DNA from: Psychrobacter sp. JCM 18900
Lineage (GTDB): Bacteria; Pseudomonadota; Gammaproteobacteria; Pseudomonadales; Moraxellaceae
Assembly (NCBI RefSeq): GCF_904846625.1
Contig: NZ_CAJHBL010000006.1
Span: 124,001 to 188,000 of the forward strand
DNA: 64,000 nt
Direction of reading: 5' to 3'
The translations under genes and the position numbers were made by a program. The notes below the pieces were generated by a model. It was not told the origin of the DNA. It did not search any database and worked only from the letters and a program-made list of their open reading frames with translations. Each line of letters begins with the position of its first letter. The first letter of the stretch is position 1. Below are positions 1-8,276 of the stretch, piece after piece.

Positions 1-2572
1 CACGCATAAGAGTCAAACAGCACGGTTTAATGCCCTCAAGCAATATCAAAACGACCGTGACCCAAAAGAGCCGTTATTTAACTTTGCACGCTGCGCGGTA
101 CACTTTGCTTTAGATAATCAAGAAGTCTATATGACCACACGTCTGGCGGCTGCCAAGACGTTTTTTTTGCCGTTTAATAAAGGCAACAACGGTGGCAGTG
201 GTAATCCGCTTAATCCTGGTGGCTTTAAGACTTCTTATTTGTGGGAAGAAGTGCTAGCACAAGACAGCTTAATCAATTTACTTGGTCATTTTGTTCGTTT
301 AGGCTGTGACGATCCTGATATCAAAAACCCTAAGATAAATGATAAAACGCTGTACTTTCCGCGTTACCATCAAATGAACGTAGTCAGAAAACTGATGGCT
401 GACGTACAAGATTACGGTGTGGGTAAGCGTTACCTTATCCAGCATTCAGCAGGTTCAGGCAAGTCCAACTCTATTACATGGCTGGCGTATCAACTTATCG
501 AAGCCTATCCCAACCCAAGCGATGATTACAATTCTATCAACGCACTAGATATCGAAAAGCCGCTCTACGACTCCATTATCGTAGTCACTGACCGTAGGCT
601 ATTAGACAAACAAATCCGAGATAACATCAATCAATTTAGTGAAGTCAAAGGCATCATTGCCCATGCTCAGCGATCTCGTGATCTGCGTAACGCCCTTGAG
701 TCAGGTAAAAAAATCATCATCACTACTATTTTTAAATTTCCATTTATATTGGATGAAATCAGCGAGATGGCAGATAAAAAGTTTGCCATCTTGATTGATG
801 AAGCCCACAGCTCTCAAGGCGGTTCAGTCAGCGATGACATGAATAAAGCGCTTGGAGTACAAGGTGATAGTGCTGATGAAGCCGACAATTCTAGTGATAA
901 TGAAGTAGAAGATAATCAAGATAAGATTATCAAAGCCATTGAAGCCCGAAAAATGCAAGGGCATGTCAGCTACTTTGGCTTTACTGCTACGCCAAAAGAT
1001 AGCACGCTTGAGAAGTTTGGCATTAAGCAAACCGATGGTAGCTTTGAGCCATTTGATCTGTACTCGATGAAGCAAGCCATTCAAGAAGGCTTTATTCTTG
1101 ATGTTATTGCTAACTACACTACATTTAAGTCTTATTATCAGATTCAAAAGACCATCAAAGACGATCCTAAGTTCGACACCAACAAAGCACAAAAGGCACT
1201 AAAGGCTTACGTTGAGCATACTGAGCAAACCATCAATACCAAAGCTGCGATCATGCTCGATCACTTTATGGATAATATTTATGGCAAGAATCGATTAAAC
1301 GGTCATGCTAAGGGTATGGTCGTCACGCAAAATATTCCAATGGCGATTCGCTATTATCAGGCACTAACTAAACACCTAAAAGAAAAAGGCAATCCTTTTA
1401 AAATCCTGATTGCTTTCTCTGGTAGCAAAAAGGTAGACGGTATTGAATATACTGAACCTACTATGAATGGCTTTGAAGAATCTAAAACTAAAGACAAGTT
1501 TGATACCGATGAGTATCGCCTATTGGTTGTGGCCAACAAATATCTAACAGGGTTCGACCAGCCTAAGCTTACTGCTATGTATGTTGATAAGAAGCTCAAA
1601 GGTGTACAAGCAGTGCAGACTCTCTCACGTCTTAACCGCTCAGCACCAAAGTATGGTAAGAAAACTGAGGACTTATTTGTACTCGACTTTTATAACACCA
1701 CCTCAGATATAAAAGCTGCCTTTGATAGATACTACACAGCGACCACCTTATCTGAAGCGACTGACATCAATGTCTTGCATGAGATCAAAGACAATCTAGA
1801 CAGCAAAGGCGTGTATGAGACGCATGAGGTAATAGAGTATGCCGACCTATTTTTTGGTAACGAGCCTATGGATGTGCTAGAGCCAAAGATAGATGTTTTT
1901 GCCGATCGCTTTAATGATACGCTGAACCTAGCAGATGAAACTAAGATCGAATTTAAAATGCAAGCCAAGCAGTTCGTTAAGCTCTACGGTAGAATTGCGG
2001 CAATCATTCCATTTAACATGGTCGATTGGGAGCGCCTGTATTGGGCACTAAAGCCATTGATACCTAAGCTGAATGTCAAAACTACTGAAGACAAAGCTAT
2101 AGACGACCTACTTGATTCAGTGAACCTGAATACATACGCAATTGAGCGTACAACATTAGGGCAAAAAATAACTCTCACCGATGACGCAGGCGAGCTGACA
2201 CCATCTAACAGTAATCCAATAGGCGTTTACGATCCTGAGACCACAGAAGATGTATTAGACAAAATCATTGAAGATTTTAACAAGCATTGGTTTGAGAATT
2301 GGCACGCAACGCCCGAAGAGCAACGTTTTAAACTTGTAAACTTAGTCAAGCGTATCCAAGAGCATCGTGACTTTGAGTATAAATACAATAATATCGAAGA
2401 TGAGCAAGCACGCAATATGGAGTTTACCAATATGGTCAGAGAAATTGTAGTCTCAGACCGCCGTAAGGAAGTAGACTTTTATAGAAAGTTTGTGGGCGAT
2501 AAAAACTTCCAAATGGCGTTTATGCATAGCTTAAGAATGTTGGTAGATAGAGAGGCTGGTGAGAAGCGATAA
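1..2572 (+). CDS. hsdR: Type I restriction enzyme R subunit (HsdR), 5' end outside window
   Basis: Motor and endonuclease subunit of a type I restriction-modification complex, which translocates and cuts DNA lacking host methylation. The reading frame is already open at position 2, so the N-terminal part, including most of the nuclease domain, lies upstream. Superfamily 2 helicase motifs are visible: Walker A (AGSGKS) near 445-470, the DEAH box near 797-808, and GFTATP near 980. A long helical C-terminal region follows. The upstream residues (FARCAVHFALD, then EVYMTT) match the usual segment between nuclease and motor domains. hsdM and hsdS are not in the window and would be expected to the left. 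The next gene starts 12 bp after the stop. Identification is firm; activity of the system cannot be judged without the M and S genes. Confidence 0.93.
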   Translation, partial: THKSQTARFNALKQYQNDRDPKEPLFNFARCAVHFALDNQEVYMTTRLAAAKTFFLPFNKGNNGGSGNPLNPGGFKTSYLWEEVLAQDSLINLLGHFVRLGCDDPDIKNPKINDKTLYFPRYHQMNVVRKLMADVQDYGVGKRYLIQHSAGSGKSNSITWLAYQLIEAYPNPSDDYNSINALDIEKPLYDSIIVVTDRRLLDKQIRDNINQFSEVKGIIAHAQRSRDLRNALESGKKIIITTIFKFPFILDEISEMADKKFAILIDEAHSSQGGSVSDDMNKALGVQGDSADEADNSSDNEVEDNQDKIIKAIEARKMQGHVSYFGFTATPKDSTLEKFGIKQTDGSFEPFDLYSMKQAIQEGFILDVIANYTTFKSYYQIQKTIKDDPKFDTNKAQKALKAYVEHTEQTINTKAAIMLDHFMDNIYGKNRLNGHAKGMVVTQNIPMAIRYYQALTKHLKEKGNPFKILIAFSGSKKVDGIEYTEPTMNGFEESKTKDKFDTDEYRLLVVANKYLTGFDQPKLTAMYVDKKLKGVQAVQTLSRLNRSAPKYGKKTEDLFVLDFYNTTSDIKAAFDRYYTATTLSEATDINVLHEIKDNLDSKGVYETHEVIEYADLFFGNEPMDVLEPKIDVFADRFNDTLNLADETKIEFKMQAKQFVKLYGRIAAIIPFNMVDWERLYWALKPLIPKLNVKTTEDKAIDDLLDSVNLNTYAIERTTLGQKITLTDDAGELTPSNSNPIGVYDPETTEDVLDKIIEDFNKHWFENWHATPEEQRFKLVNLVKRIQEHRDFEYKYNNIEDEQARNMEFTNMVREIVVSDRRKEVDFYRKFVGDKNFQMAFMHSLRMLVDREAGEKR

Positions 2573-2584
2573 GGAGCAGATTAG

Positions 2585-4126
2585 ATGGATATTTATAAGA
2601 TAATTGACGATAGACTTCGCTATCCTTTAGCATCTAAAACTGAGAACAAGGATGATTTGGACTATATAGACCATGTGTTAAGTACTCAGGAAAATCAAGC
2701 AGGATTAATACTGGGTCAAAACACTATTGATCGTAAAGCTAGTAATAATAGGTTAATCAAAGAGCTAGTATTATCCGATTGGTATATATCGGGAATATTT
2801 GACCTATCTAAATTAATGCATCCTTATAGTGGTATCAACTTTAGCTTTTATTGGTTAACTAAAGCCAAGCCTAAACAGGTTTCGTTCTCTATATTCAAGG
2901 GATCAGAGACATATAAATATAATAGGCGAAATGTAAAAATTTTGGAAGATCTCGTAGTAAACAGAGCAATCACGCTTAAATACGAACAATACTTAAACTG
3001 TCTCAGCACAGTTATAAAGGGCATAAGCCTCTCAGAACTTAATCAACAAAATTGTGAAGCTGAGTTTTTTGAGCGTGCATTGGATGACGTTAATTTTGAT
3101 AATCTTTCTATCAGATATAATAGCCCTGAAATGGTAGAGAACCGGCTAAAATTAGAAGATGAAACAACATTTCCATTATCTGAAGTAGCAGATATTTTAT
3201 TTCCACGACAAATTAAAGATAGAATTGGCAAAGTGTGCAAGCCAAAGCATCTCGATAGATTGCCAGATTGTCTAAAATCAGCAGCTGAAAAGGCTACTGA
3301 TATATTAATCCAAGCTGGAGATATCTTAGTTACTCGAATGGGAAAGTTAAATTTCACATTAGTCGAACATGATTTTAATGAGCCAGTTTTTGCGTCCAAC
3401 TACTTGTTTGTCATCAGACCTAAAGGTGATTCCATTAATTCCGAATTTCTATTTTTATATTTTAAAAGTAATACGGCACAGAATTATTTCTTGCAGTTTG
3501 AGCCTGGCGTTATAGGTCACTTTTTTACTAAAGAGCATATCAACAACTTACCAATAATTATTCCAAGTAAAGATGTGCTGTCTAATGCCAGACCCTTATT
3601 CGTAGCACTTTACAAGGATAAAAATCCAGATCATATTGAGATAATTAATAAAGAATTATTCAATACCAAAGTGCCAGAAAAACCCTTTCAAAAAGATTTG
3701 ATACAAGAAATATTAAGTCATCTTCAGATTGTGAAGCAGCACTTCATTCGAGAAATAATCAAAGGTGATTTAAGTGAGATCGATGCATGTATTAATGCAG
3801 GTGCATACAAAAGCGCTCTAATTTTGTCTGGATCGGTTTTGGAAGGAGTGTTACTTGACTGGTTATCTGAAATTGATAAGATCGATTATATCAATTCTAA
3901 AACCCATAAGAAAATGCTTGGTGAGATAATATCGGAACTTAAGCAATCTCAACATTTAACAGCATACCTAATAGATGCTGCGTTCAAGATTAGCGGTTAT
4001 AGAAATATCGTTCATCCCAAAGTTTTTCTACAAAAACGAGTGAGTCTTGATAGAGTAATTGCAGAAGAAATCTTATCAGATTTAAGGAAAATTTTGTCCA
4101 AACGCCTGAAGGATAGTTTGACGTGA
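2585..4126 (+). CDS. Composite protein: methylase-like N-terminus, HsdS-like target-recognition domain, helical (HEPN/DUF4145-like) C-terminus
   Basis: The 513-residue product is coded directly behind hsdR (12-bp gap) and probably cotranscribed. Residues about 25-130 resemble the distal half of N6-adenine methylases (LIKELVLSDWYISGIFDLS, then SGINFSFYWLTK), but I see no SAM-binding motif or NPPF/DPPF catalytic motif. Residues about 195-355 read like one target-recognition half of a type I S subunit (FPLSEVADI, AGDILVTRMG, FASNYLFVIRP, then INNLPIIIPS). Residues about 375-505 are helical, with GAYKSALILSGSVLEGVLLDW and GYRNIVHP, recalling HEPN/DUF4145-type tails. It could be a DNA-recognition accessory of the restriction system, a modified S subunit, or an unrelated defence effector. 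The domain reading is by eye. The gene looks more AT-rich than hsdR, which fits acquired DNA. Confidence 0.6.
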   Translation: MDIYKIIDDRLRYPLASKTENKDDLDYIDHVLSTQENQAGLILGQNTIDRKASNNRLIKELVLSDWYISGIFDLSKLMHPYSGINFSFYWLTKAKPKQVSFSIFKGSETYKYNRRNVKILEDLVVNRAITLKYEQYLNCLSTVIKGISLSELNQQNCEAEFFERALDDVNFDNLSIRYNSPEMVENRLKLEDETTFPLSEVADILFPRQIKDRIGKVCKPKHLDRLPDCLKSAAEKATDILIQAGDILVTRMGKLNFTLVEHDFNEPVFASNYLFVIRPKGDSINSEFLFLYFKSNTAQNYFLQFEPGVIGHFFTKEHINNLPIIIPSKDVLSNARPLFVALYKDKNPDHIEIINKELFNTKVPEKPFQKDLIQEILSHLQIVKQHFIREIIKGDLSEIDACINAGAYKSALILSGSVLEGVLLDWLSEIDKIDYINSKTHKKMLGEIISELKQSQHLTAYLIDAAFKISGYRNIVHPKVFLQKRVSLDRVIAEEILSDLRKILSKRLKDSLT

Positions 4127-4136
4127 GGAAAAAACT

Positions 4137-4640
4137 GTGAAATTGCAGAAAAAATTATTTACTAATAAGCTAGGGCTTTTAGGATTACTATTTGGATTTA
4201 CATTATCGGCTTCAGCAGTCGTACCAACCATTCAACAAGTTATAGTGTTGGCGGAACAAGGTAATACAATGGCCCAAGCTTCCCTAGGATCAGGTTATAG
4301 TCTAGGTAGAGATGGTCTAAGTAAAGATAAAGTGAAATCCTTCTACTGGTTTAATAAAGCAGCTGAACAAGGCCATGCATCATCCCAGTACCTTACTGGT
4401 TTTAATTATCGTGACGGCAGTGGTGTCCGCCAAGATTATCAAAAGGCGCTTTACTGGCTCAAAAAGTCCTCTGATCAACGTTATGCACCCGCCCAGTTTT
4501 CTCTTGGAATAATGTACAGTATGGGTGAAGGTGTACGTCAAAATAAGTCCACTGCTAAGGAATGGTTTGGTAAGGCGTGCGACAATGGAGCGCAAGAGGG
4601 CTGTAATTCATATAGGCGATTGAATGAGCAGGGATATTAA
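4137..4640 (+). CDS. Exported Sel1-repeat (TPR-like) protein
   Basis: The 167-residue protein has a basic N-terminus and a hydrophobic stretch ending SASA, a probable Sec signal peptide cleaved near residue 27. At least three Sel1-like repeats follow, each with the A-x-x-x-L-G-x-x-Y pattern and a W-x-x-K-A-A/S-x-Q motif: about residues 38-75, 76-112 and 113-148. Sel1 repeats form alpha-alpha superhelices that hold protein partners, usually in the periplasm. The GTG start is preferred because GAGGA lies 7 nt upstream. The gene begins 10 bp after the composite protein's stop, so it may share its transcript, though a functional link is unproven. No catalytic residues are evident. Confidence 0.8.
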   Translation: MKLQKKLFTNKLGLLGLLFGFTLSASAVVPTIQQVIVLAEQGNTMAQASLGSGYSLGRDGLSKDKVKSFYWFNKAAEQGHASSQYLTGFNYRDGSGVRQDYQKALYWLKKSSDQRYAPAQFSLGIMYSMGEGVRQNKSTAKEWFGKACDNGAQEGCNSYRRLNEQGY

Positions 4641-4758
4641 AGTATTCAAACTAAATTAATGAACCTATTACTTACTGCAAATTTCAAACTCTCAAAACAG
4701 CCATCGTCGTCTATAATTTTTCAATCCTTAAATTTTAAACCTCTATATCTTTATAATC

Positions 4759-4807
4759 AAAGGCATATCTAATCACGTTGCTATTCGTGTCTGGATATGC
4801 CTTTTTT
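4759..4807 (+). terminator. Rho-independent terminator with nested stem
   Basis: An 11-bp inverted repeat (arms 4759-4769 and 4794-4804) encloses a smaller CACG/CGTG stem (4774-4777 with 4786-4789) and runs into a T tract. It lies about 120 bp past the Sel1 gene and just before the umuC remnant. Confidence 0.6.
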
Positions 4808-4832
4808 ATGCCCTCCACCTACTGAGTAAGCC

Positions 4833-5063
4833 ATGTAGGCATTTGCTGATTGCAATAGCTTTTATGCCGACTGTGAGAAGCTCTTTCGCCCTGACTTAAA
4901 TGATAAGGCGGTAGTATTGCTTTCTAACAACGACGGGGGCGTCGTTGCTCACTCAACTGAAGAACAGGTAATCAATATCAAGATGGAAGTGCCATACTTT
5001 CAAGTGAAAGAATTCTTCGAGCAGAAGGACGTTACCGTTTTTAGATTCAACTACACCCTTATA
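4833..5063 (+). pseudogene. umuC: Remnant of umuC (Y-family DNA polymerase V subunit), 5' fragment only
   Basis: Translation from 4842 reads FADCNSFYADCEKLFRPDL, followed by a segment with VVLLSNNDGGVVAHS and then a KM-x-VPYFQVKEFFEQ stretch. This is the N-terminal palm/fingers start of UmuC-type translesion polymerases. The likely ATG at 4833 is followed at once by an in-frame TAG (4836-4838). Similarity fades after about 80 codons, around FNYTL, and the frame closes at 5118-5120, so more than 300 codons of a normal UmuC are absent. The usual Cys of the NNDGC motif is Gly here. No umuD lies beside it. I read it as a decayed fragment, probably left by a recombination or integration event; a short expressed peptide from 4917 is unlikely. 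Confidence 0.8.
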
Positions 5064-5223
5064 CTATTTAAGGTTAACAGAAAATTTCAGCTTATGAATA
5101 ATATTATTATTTTCGAATAATGGTGCTTTTTTTAGATTAAATCTTATTATTTGATATAAACTAACCGAACACTTGCAAATAATTGAATACCTCAACAATT
5201 GACTATTAAATAGTAGGTTATAG

Positions 5224-6075
5224 ATGCGTAGAGAACAAAATATATTATTGGTTGCAGATGAATCCTCTCTGATGAAGATATATGATTTTGCGAAATTAAT
5301 TAAAACTGTCTCCAGTATTAATAATCCAATGTTAAAAGTTATGGCGTTTACACAATTACAGCCAGCATTTAGTATCGGAAAAATTTTCGGTAATAAGAAA
5401 ATTGATCGAAATGTTATCTTGTCAGATATACAGCAGTTATTAGGTTTAGGAGCTAATGTAAGTCATATGCTTTTAAGTGAAGCAAGCAATGTTTCACTAG
5501 GTATGGGAGAAGTTCCTAAAAATAACTGCTTCTATATCTCGCATCCTATAAAAGAAGATATATACATACCTCTGCAAGATTATAATAAGCTGTTGGCAAA
5601 AGAAAAGAATAATGTATTTATGGAACTTGCAGCTGCATTAGGTGCAAAGTCCATACACTTAGAAGATGCCAATTTTTATAACAATGAAGGGAAATTAGAG
5701 ACAGAATTTAGCTCATTCAAGCCTTTAGCAATGAATATCGGTATAAATGCAAATTTTGAAAAGGATGGCAGTATAAAAAGGGAAGTTTATTCCTCTTTCG
5801 ATAAACCTAGAAGAACGCCAATGATACCTCCACATTTGCAAAAGTGGGTTGATATTGACTCGGACTTAGGACTCATGGCAACTCATAGGTTAAACAATGG
5901 TCTTCTCTCACATCAAATAAATTTACAGTTTAACGACAGCTTAGCTGGCGCAGCAGAAGTAGCTGCAAATATTCCAGGAATCAACGAAGGCGTTCGTTTC
6001 AAAACATCGGCTAGTAAACACATTTCATCAACATGGGTTTTTAGAGTCGAATATTATTCGATATATGATGAGTAA
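5224..6075 (+). CDS. Hypothetical protein of unknown function (283 aa)
   Basis: I do not recognise this protein. It has no signal peptide or transmembrane segment. Visible features are an N-terminal helical region, a middle segment with HPIKEDIYIPLQDYNKLL followed by ELAAALGAKSIHLEDA, and a C-terminal part with PPHLQKWVDIDSDLGLMATH and then WVFRVEYY, suggesting an alpha/beta first half and a beta-rich end. Codon use is AT-rich, like the rest of the accessory stretch. It is the last gene before the tRNA-Ser fragment at 6269, so it is probably cargo of the integrated element. A weak AGG-containing ribosome site precedes the ATG. Length and sequence constraint suggest a real gene; no function is offered. 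Confidence 0.65.
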   Translation: MRREQNILLVADESSLMKIYDFAKLIKTVSSINNPMLKVMAFTQLQPAFSIGKIFGNKKIDRNVILSDIQQLLGLGANVSHMLLSEASNVSLGMGEVPKNNCFYISHPIKEDIYIPLQDYNKLLAKEKNNVFMELAAALGAKSIHLEDANFYNNEGKLETEFSSFKPLAMNIGINANFEKDGSIKREVYSSFDKPRRTPMIPPHLQKWVDIDSDLGLMATHRLNNGLLSHQINLQFNDSLAGAAEVAANIPGINEGVRFKTSASKHISSTWVFRVEYYSIYDE

Positions 6076-6268
6076 ACTAAAAAGCGTTTTTTAGTGATAG
6101 TATATATTCGAGACTAAGTAATTTTTAGGAATATTTAGTTACAATTAATTATAGGACAAATCTTACTGGACGCTCTATATTTAATACTATAATGATGTTG
6201 GTCTATTTGATGGTCTAATATAATATTTAAAAACACAAACTTTAAATATATCAATACTTTATATTTAT

Positions 6269-6293
6269 GGTTCGAATCCCTCCTTCACCGCCA
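6269..6293 (+). repeat. 3' end of a tRNA-Ser gene, probable att site of an integrated element
   Basis: The 25 bases comprise the last two bases of the 5' T-stem strand, the T loop TTCGAAT, the 3' T-stem CCCTC, the 3' acceptor strand CTTCACC, discriminator G and CCA. No tRNA body precedes it: the upstream bases are AT-rich and do not complete the T stem. The G discriminator and an acceptor implying GGTGAAG at the 5' end point to tRNA-Ser. Such partial copies arise when an integrase uses the tRNA 3' end as attB, which leaves an intact tRNA at the other end of the element. The intact copy is not in this window. Confidence 0.8.
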
Positions 6294-6786
6294 ATCTTAT
6301 TCTGCTTAAGCAAAACCTCAGTTTTTCTATCTTGTTCTACCCTTCTCTCAATATTCTTTATATTTTTTAACAGTAAGACTTTCAGTCTATACTCATCCTC
6401 TACTGCTGTCTGAAATACTTCTGTTTAGCCTTAACTTCGTGTGTTGTATGAGATCTAATAACTATATATCTAATTGAATAACACATTGATTGACCAAGCT
6501 AAAAATTTCTTACCATGGGCTGAGAGTGACTCATAAAATGAGTAGATACTCTATTACGATTCGTTTTATTATCAGCTTAATTTTATCTCTAGACCCTTAT
6601 ACGAAAAGGCTTTGAGTTTTCCTGTGGCATTCAATCTAGCTTTGTATCTATATTTACCATCATTGCTATTCCGTACAAAAATGTAATCACAATAGGGTCT
6701 CTGACACTCGGCAGATGCCATTATCCAAAAATTGGATTATAGTAGATATCGGTAGTATTTATTTAAATAAACTAAAGGATACAACG
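6294..6786. other. Intergenic stretch right of the att-like site; no gene seen
   Basis: AT-rich, with no convincing coding region on either strand. It joins the end of the accessory DNA to the lipoprotein gene. A short in-frame extension upstream of 6787 is open but lacks a signal-peptide-compatible start and is not counted as coding. Confidence 0.5.
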
Positions 6787-7506
6787 ATGAAAACACTAGG
6801 AATGTGTATCGCAGCAGGACTCGGATTGAGTGCTTGCGCTACTGGCATAGGCGGCACGGCAACAGGTAATACCAATCAAAATAACAACTCTGCTAACGTA
6901 GTCACTAAATACCCAGTTGAGACTGCCTTACTCAATATCTATACCAAACAACGTAGTGAAAAACTGGTCGCTACTGTGGGCGGCCAAAACGTAGCCGCAG
7001 ATATTCAAATCACCCCTAAAGGCAGCATGCGCTTTAATAATAAAATGGTACAAGGCGCAGAAGTCAGCACAATCAACACAGTGAATCAGCAGATTACGGA
7101 TCAGTCCGTCGCTATCAATTACTTTACGCTAAATCCATTGGTGTTCCATGGTTTTACGGATAGTACGGGTGAGTATTCAATCGCTAAACAAACGACTAGT
7201 ATCCCTCAAATGGCTACTGTAGGCGACTCAAATCAGCTCATCACTGAAAACGTATATGCTGACAGCAGTATGCGTCAGAAAACCGCCACTTATAAGCAGG
7301 ACTGGTCGCTCACACAAGATACAAATAACACGGCGTGGCTCTGTATAAAAACTTCAGGCAATCTACTTTTGACTTCTGATGCTGCAGGTACGTCTTCAGA
7401 GTGCTATAAAATCAATGCCAAAGGCGATGTTTCAAGTAGTAAAGTCACACTCACTCAGCCTAATAAAAGCGGCATATCCAAATCAATGACGTTTATCAGT
7501 CAGTAG
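6787..7506 (+). CDS. Putative lipoprotein, hypothetical
   Basis: Predicted 239-residue lipoprotein. The N-terminus MKTLGMCIAAGLGLSAC is a classic type II signal with lipobox LSAC, lipidated at Cys17, so it is probably anchored in the outer membrane facing the periplasm. A Thr/Asn/Gly-rich linker follows, then a soluble domain of beta character with no motif I can name. The ATG at 6787 is chosen over an upstream in-frame start at 6715 because AAAGGAT sits 7 nt before it and it places the signal at the N-terminus. It is monocistronic, with a bidirectional terminator just downstream. Confidence 0.75.
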   Translation: MKTLGMCIAAGLGLSACATGIGGTATGNTNQNNNSANVVTKYPVETALLNIYTKQRSEKLVATVGGQNVAADIQITPKGSMRFNNKMVQGAEVSTINTVNQQITDQSVAINYFTLNPLVFHGFTDSTGEYSIAKQTTSIPQMATVGDSNQLITENVYADSSMRQKTATYKQDWSLTQDTNNTAWLCIKTSGNLLLTSDAAGTSSECYKINAKGDVSSSKVTLTQPNKSGISKSMTFISQ

Positions 7507-7551
7507 CATTTGCTCAATTAGTAACGATCAATAGTGTCATATAAGAACAAA

Positions 7552-7582
7552 AAAAATAGCGCCTCATTAAGGCGCTATTTTT
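7552..7582. terminator. Bidirectional rho-independent terminator
   Basis: The stem AAAAATAGCGCC pairs with GGCGCTATTTTT around a 7-nt loop. A tract on one side and T tract on the other serve the convergent lipoprotein gene and the small His/Lys-rich gene. Confidence 0.85.
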
Positions 7583-7601
7583 GGATAGTAAAATCGGGTT
7601 T

Positions 7602-7901
7602 TTACGAGCGACGGTCATGGTTATTTTTGTCATGATTGTTTTTGTCGTGGCTGTTTTTAGCATGAACATTTTTGGCTATTGCTTTGTGCTTAGCAGCCAC
7701 TACGTTCGCTTTGTGATGTGACTTTGCTGCCTTAGCTTTGGCATGCTTATAGTTATTACTCGCTTTATTGCTGCTGTGTTTTTGTTGCTGTACTTGAGCT
7801 GAATGATGCTTATCAAAATTAGGCGCGGCATTGGCTTGACCCACCATCGACAAACAAGCAGTAGCGGCTAAAATCGAACTAACTAGTATCTTTTTCATCA
7901 T
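7602..7901 (-). CDS. Small exported His/Lys/Ala-rich protein
   Basis: A 99-residue protein with a clear Sec signal peptide (MMKKILVSSILAATACLSM, then VGQANA, cleaved after ANA near residue 25). The mature part is about 70 residues of low complexity, rich in His, Lys, Ala, Asn and Gln, and ends with repeats of the form HDKNN. No Cys remains in the mature part. Such composition suits metal or polyanion binding, but this is inference. The start lies after AAAGGAAT; a second Met directly follows the first, so either could be used. Monocistronic, ending at the shared terminator. Confidence 0.7.
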   Translation of the reverse strand: MMKKILVSSILAATACLSMVGQANAAPNFDKHHSAQVQQQKHSSNKASNNYKHAKAKAAKSHHKANVVAAKHKAIAKNVHAKNSHDKNNHDKNNHDRRS

Positions 7902-8230
7902 TTTATTCCTTTGAATTCATATTTAGAGTCGTTATAGATAATTCACTTAGTGTTAAATGAACTATCGTGATAAAGCTTTACTCTATCGACAAAGAGAATG
8001 ATAAATGATTCTAGTATTAAGTAGATTTATGAAACTTGAAGAAAGGTTGCGATTGTTACGAGGGCATGCGCGCTTAAAGACATGTTAGGTGTTGGCGTAA
8101 TGTCTGGTTAAGTGACAGCGTATTTACGCTTTATCGGTAAGCATCGTAGACAGGATATTTATAAAAACGCGAATGAATAGCTGGTTGATAACGAATGCAA
8201 ATACGGACACGGTGGAGTTACTGGCTAATG
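7902..8230. other. Intergenic region, no gene seen
   Basis: About 330 bp between the His/Lys-rich gene's start and the rlmA terminator. It should hold the promoter of the small gene, but I cannot place -10/-35 boxes with confidence. Confidence 0.4.
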
Positions 8231-8269
8231 TTTAAAACGAGCATAGCAATACTCTATACTGCTATGCTC
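8231..8269 (-). terminator. Hairpin terminator of rlmA
   Basis: Perfect 10-bp stem (8239-8248 with 8260-8269) around an 11-nt loop, followed on the minus strand by C-G-TTTT. It lies 8 bp past the rlmA stop. Confidence 0.6.
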
Positions 8270-8276
8270 TAAATGG

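Noticed and set aside
4917..5120. Intact short gene
   Set aside because: It is the inner part of the umuC remnant; the similarity starts upstream of its first Met and is broken by a stop.
6269..6293. A functional tRNA gene
   Set aside because: Only the 3' T-arm and acceptor strand are present; no D arm, anticodon arm or matching 5' acceptor precedes it.
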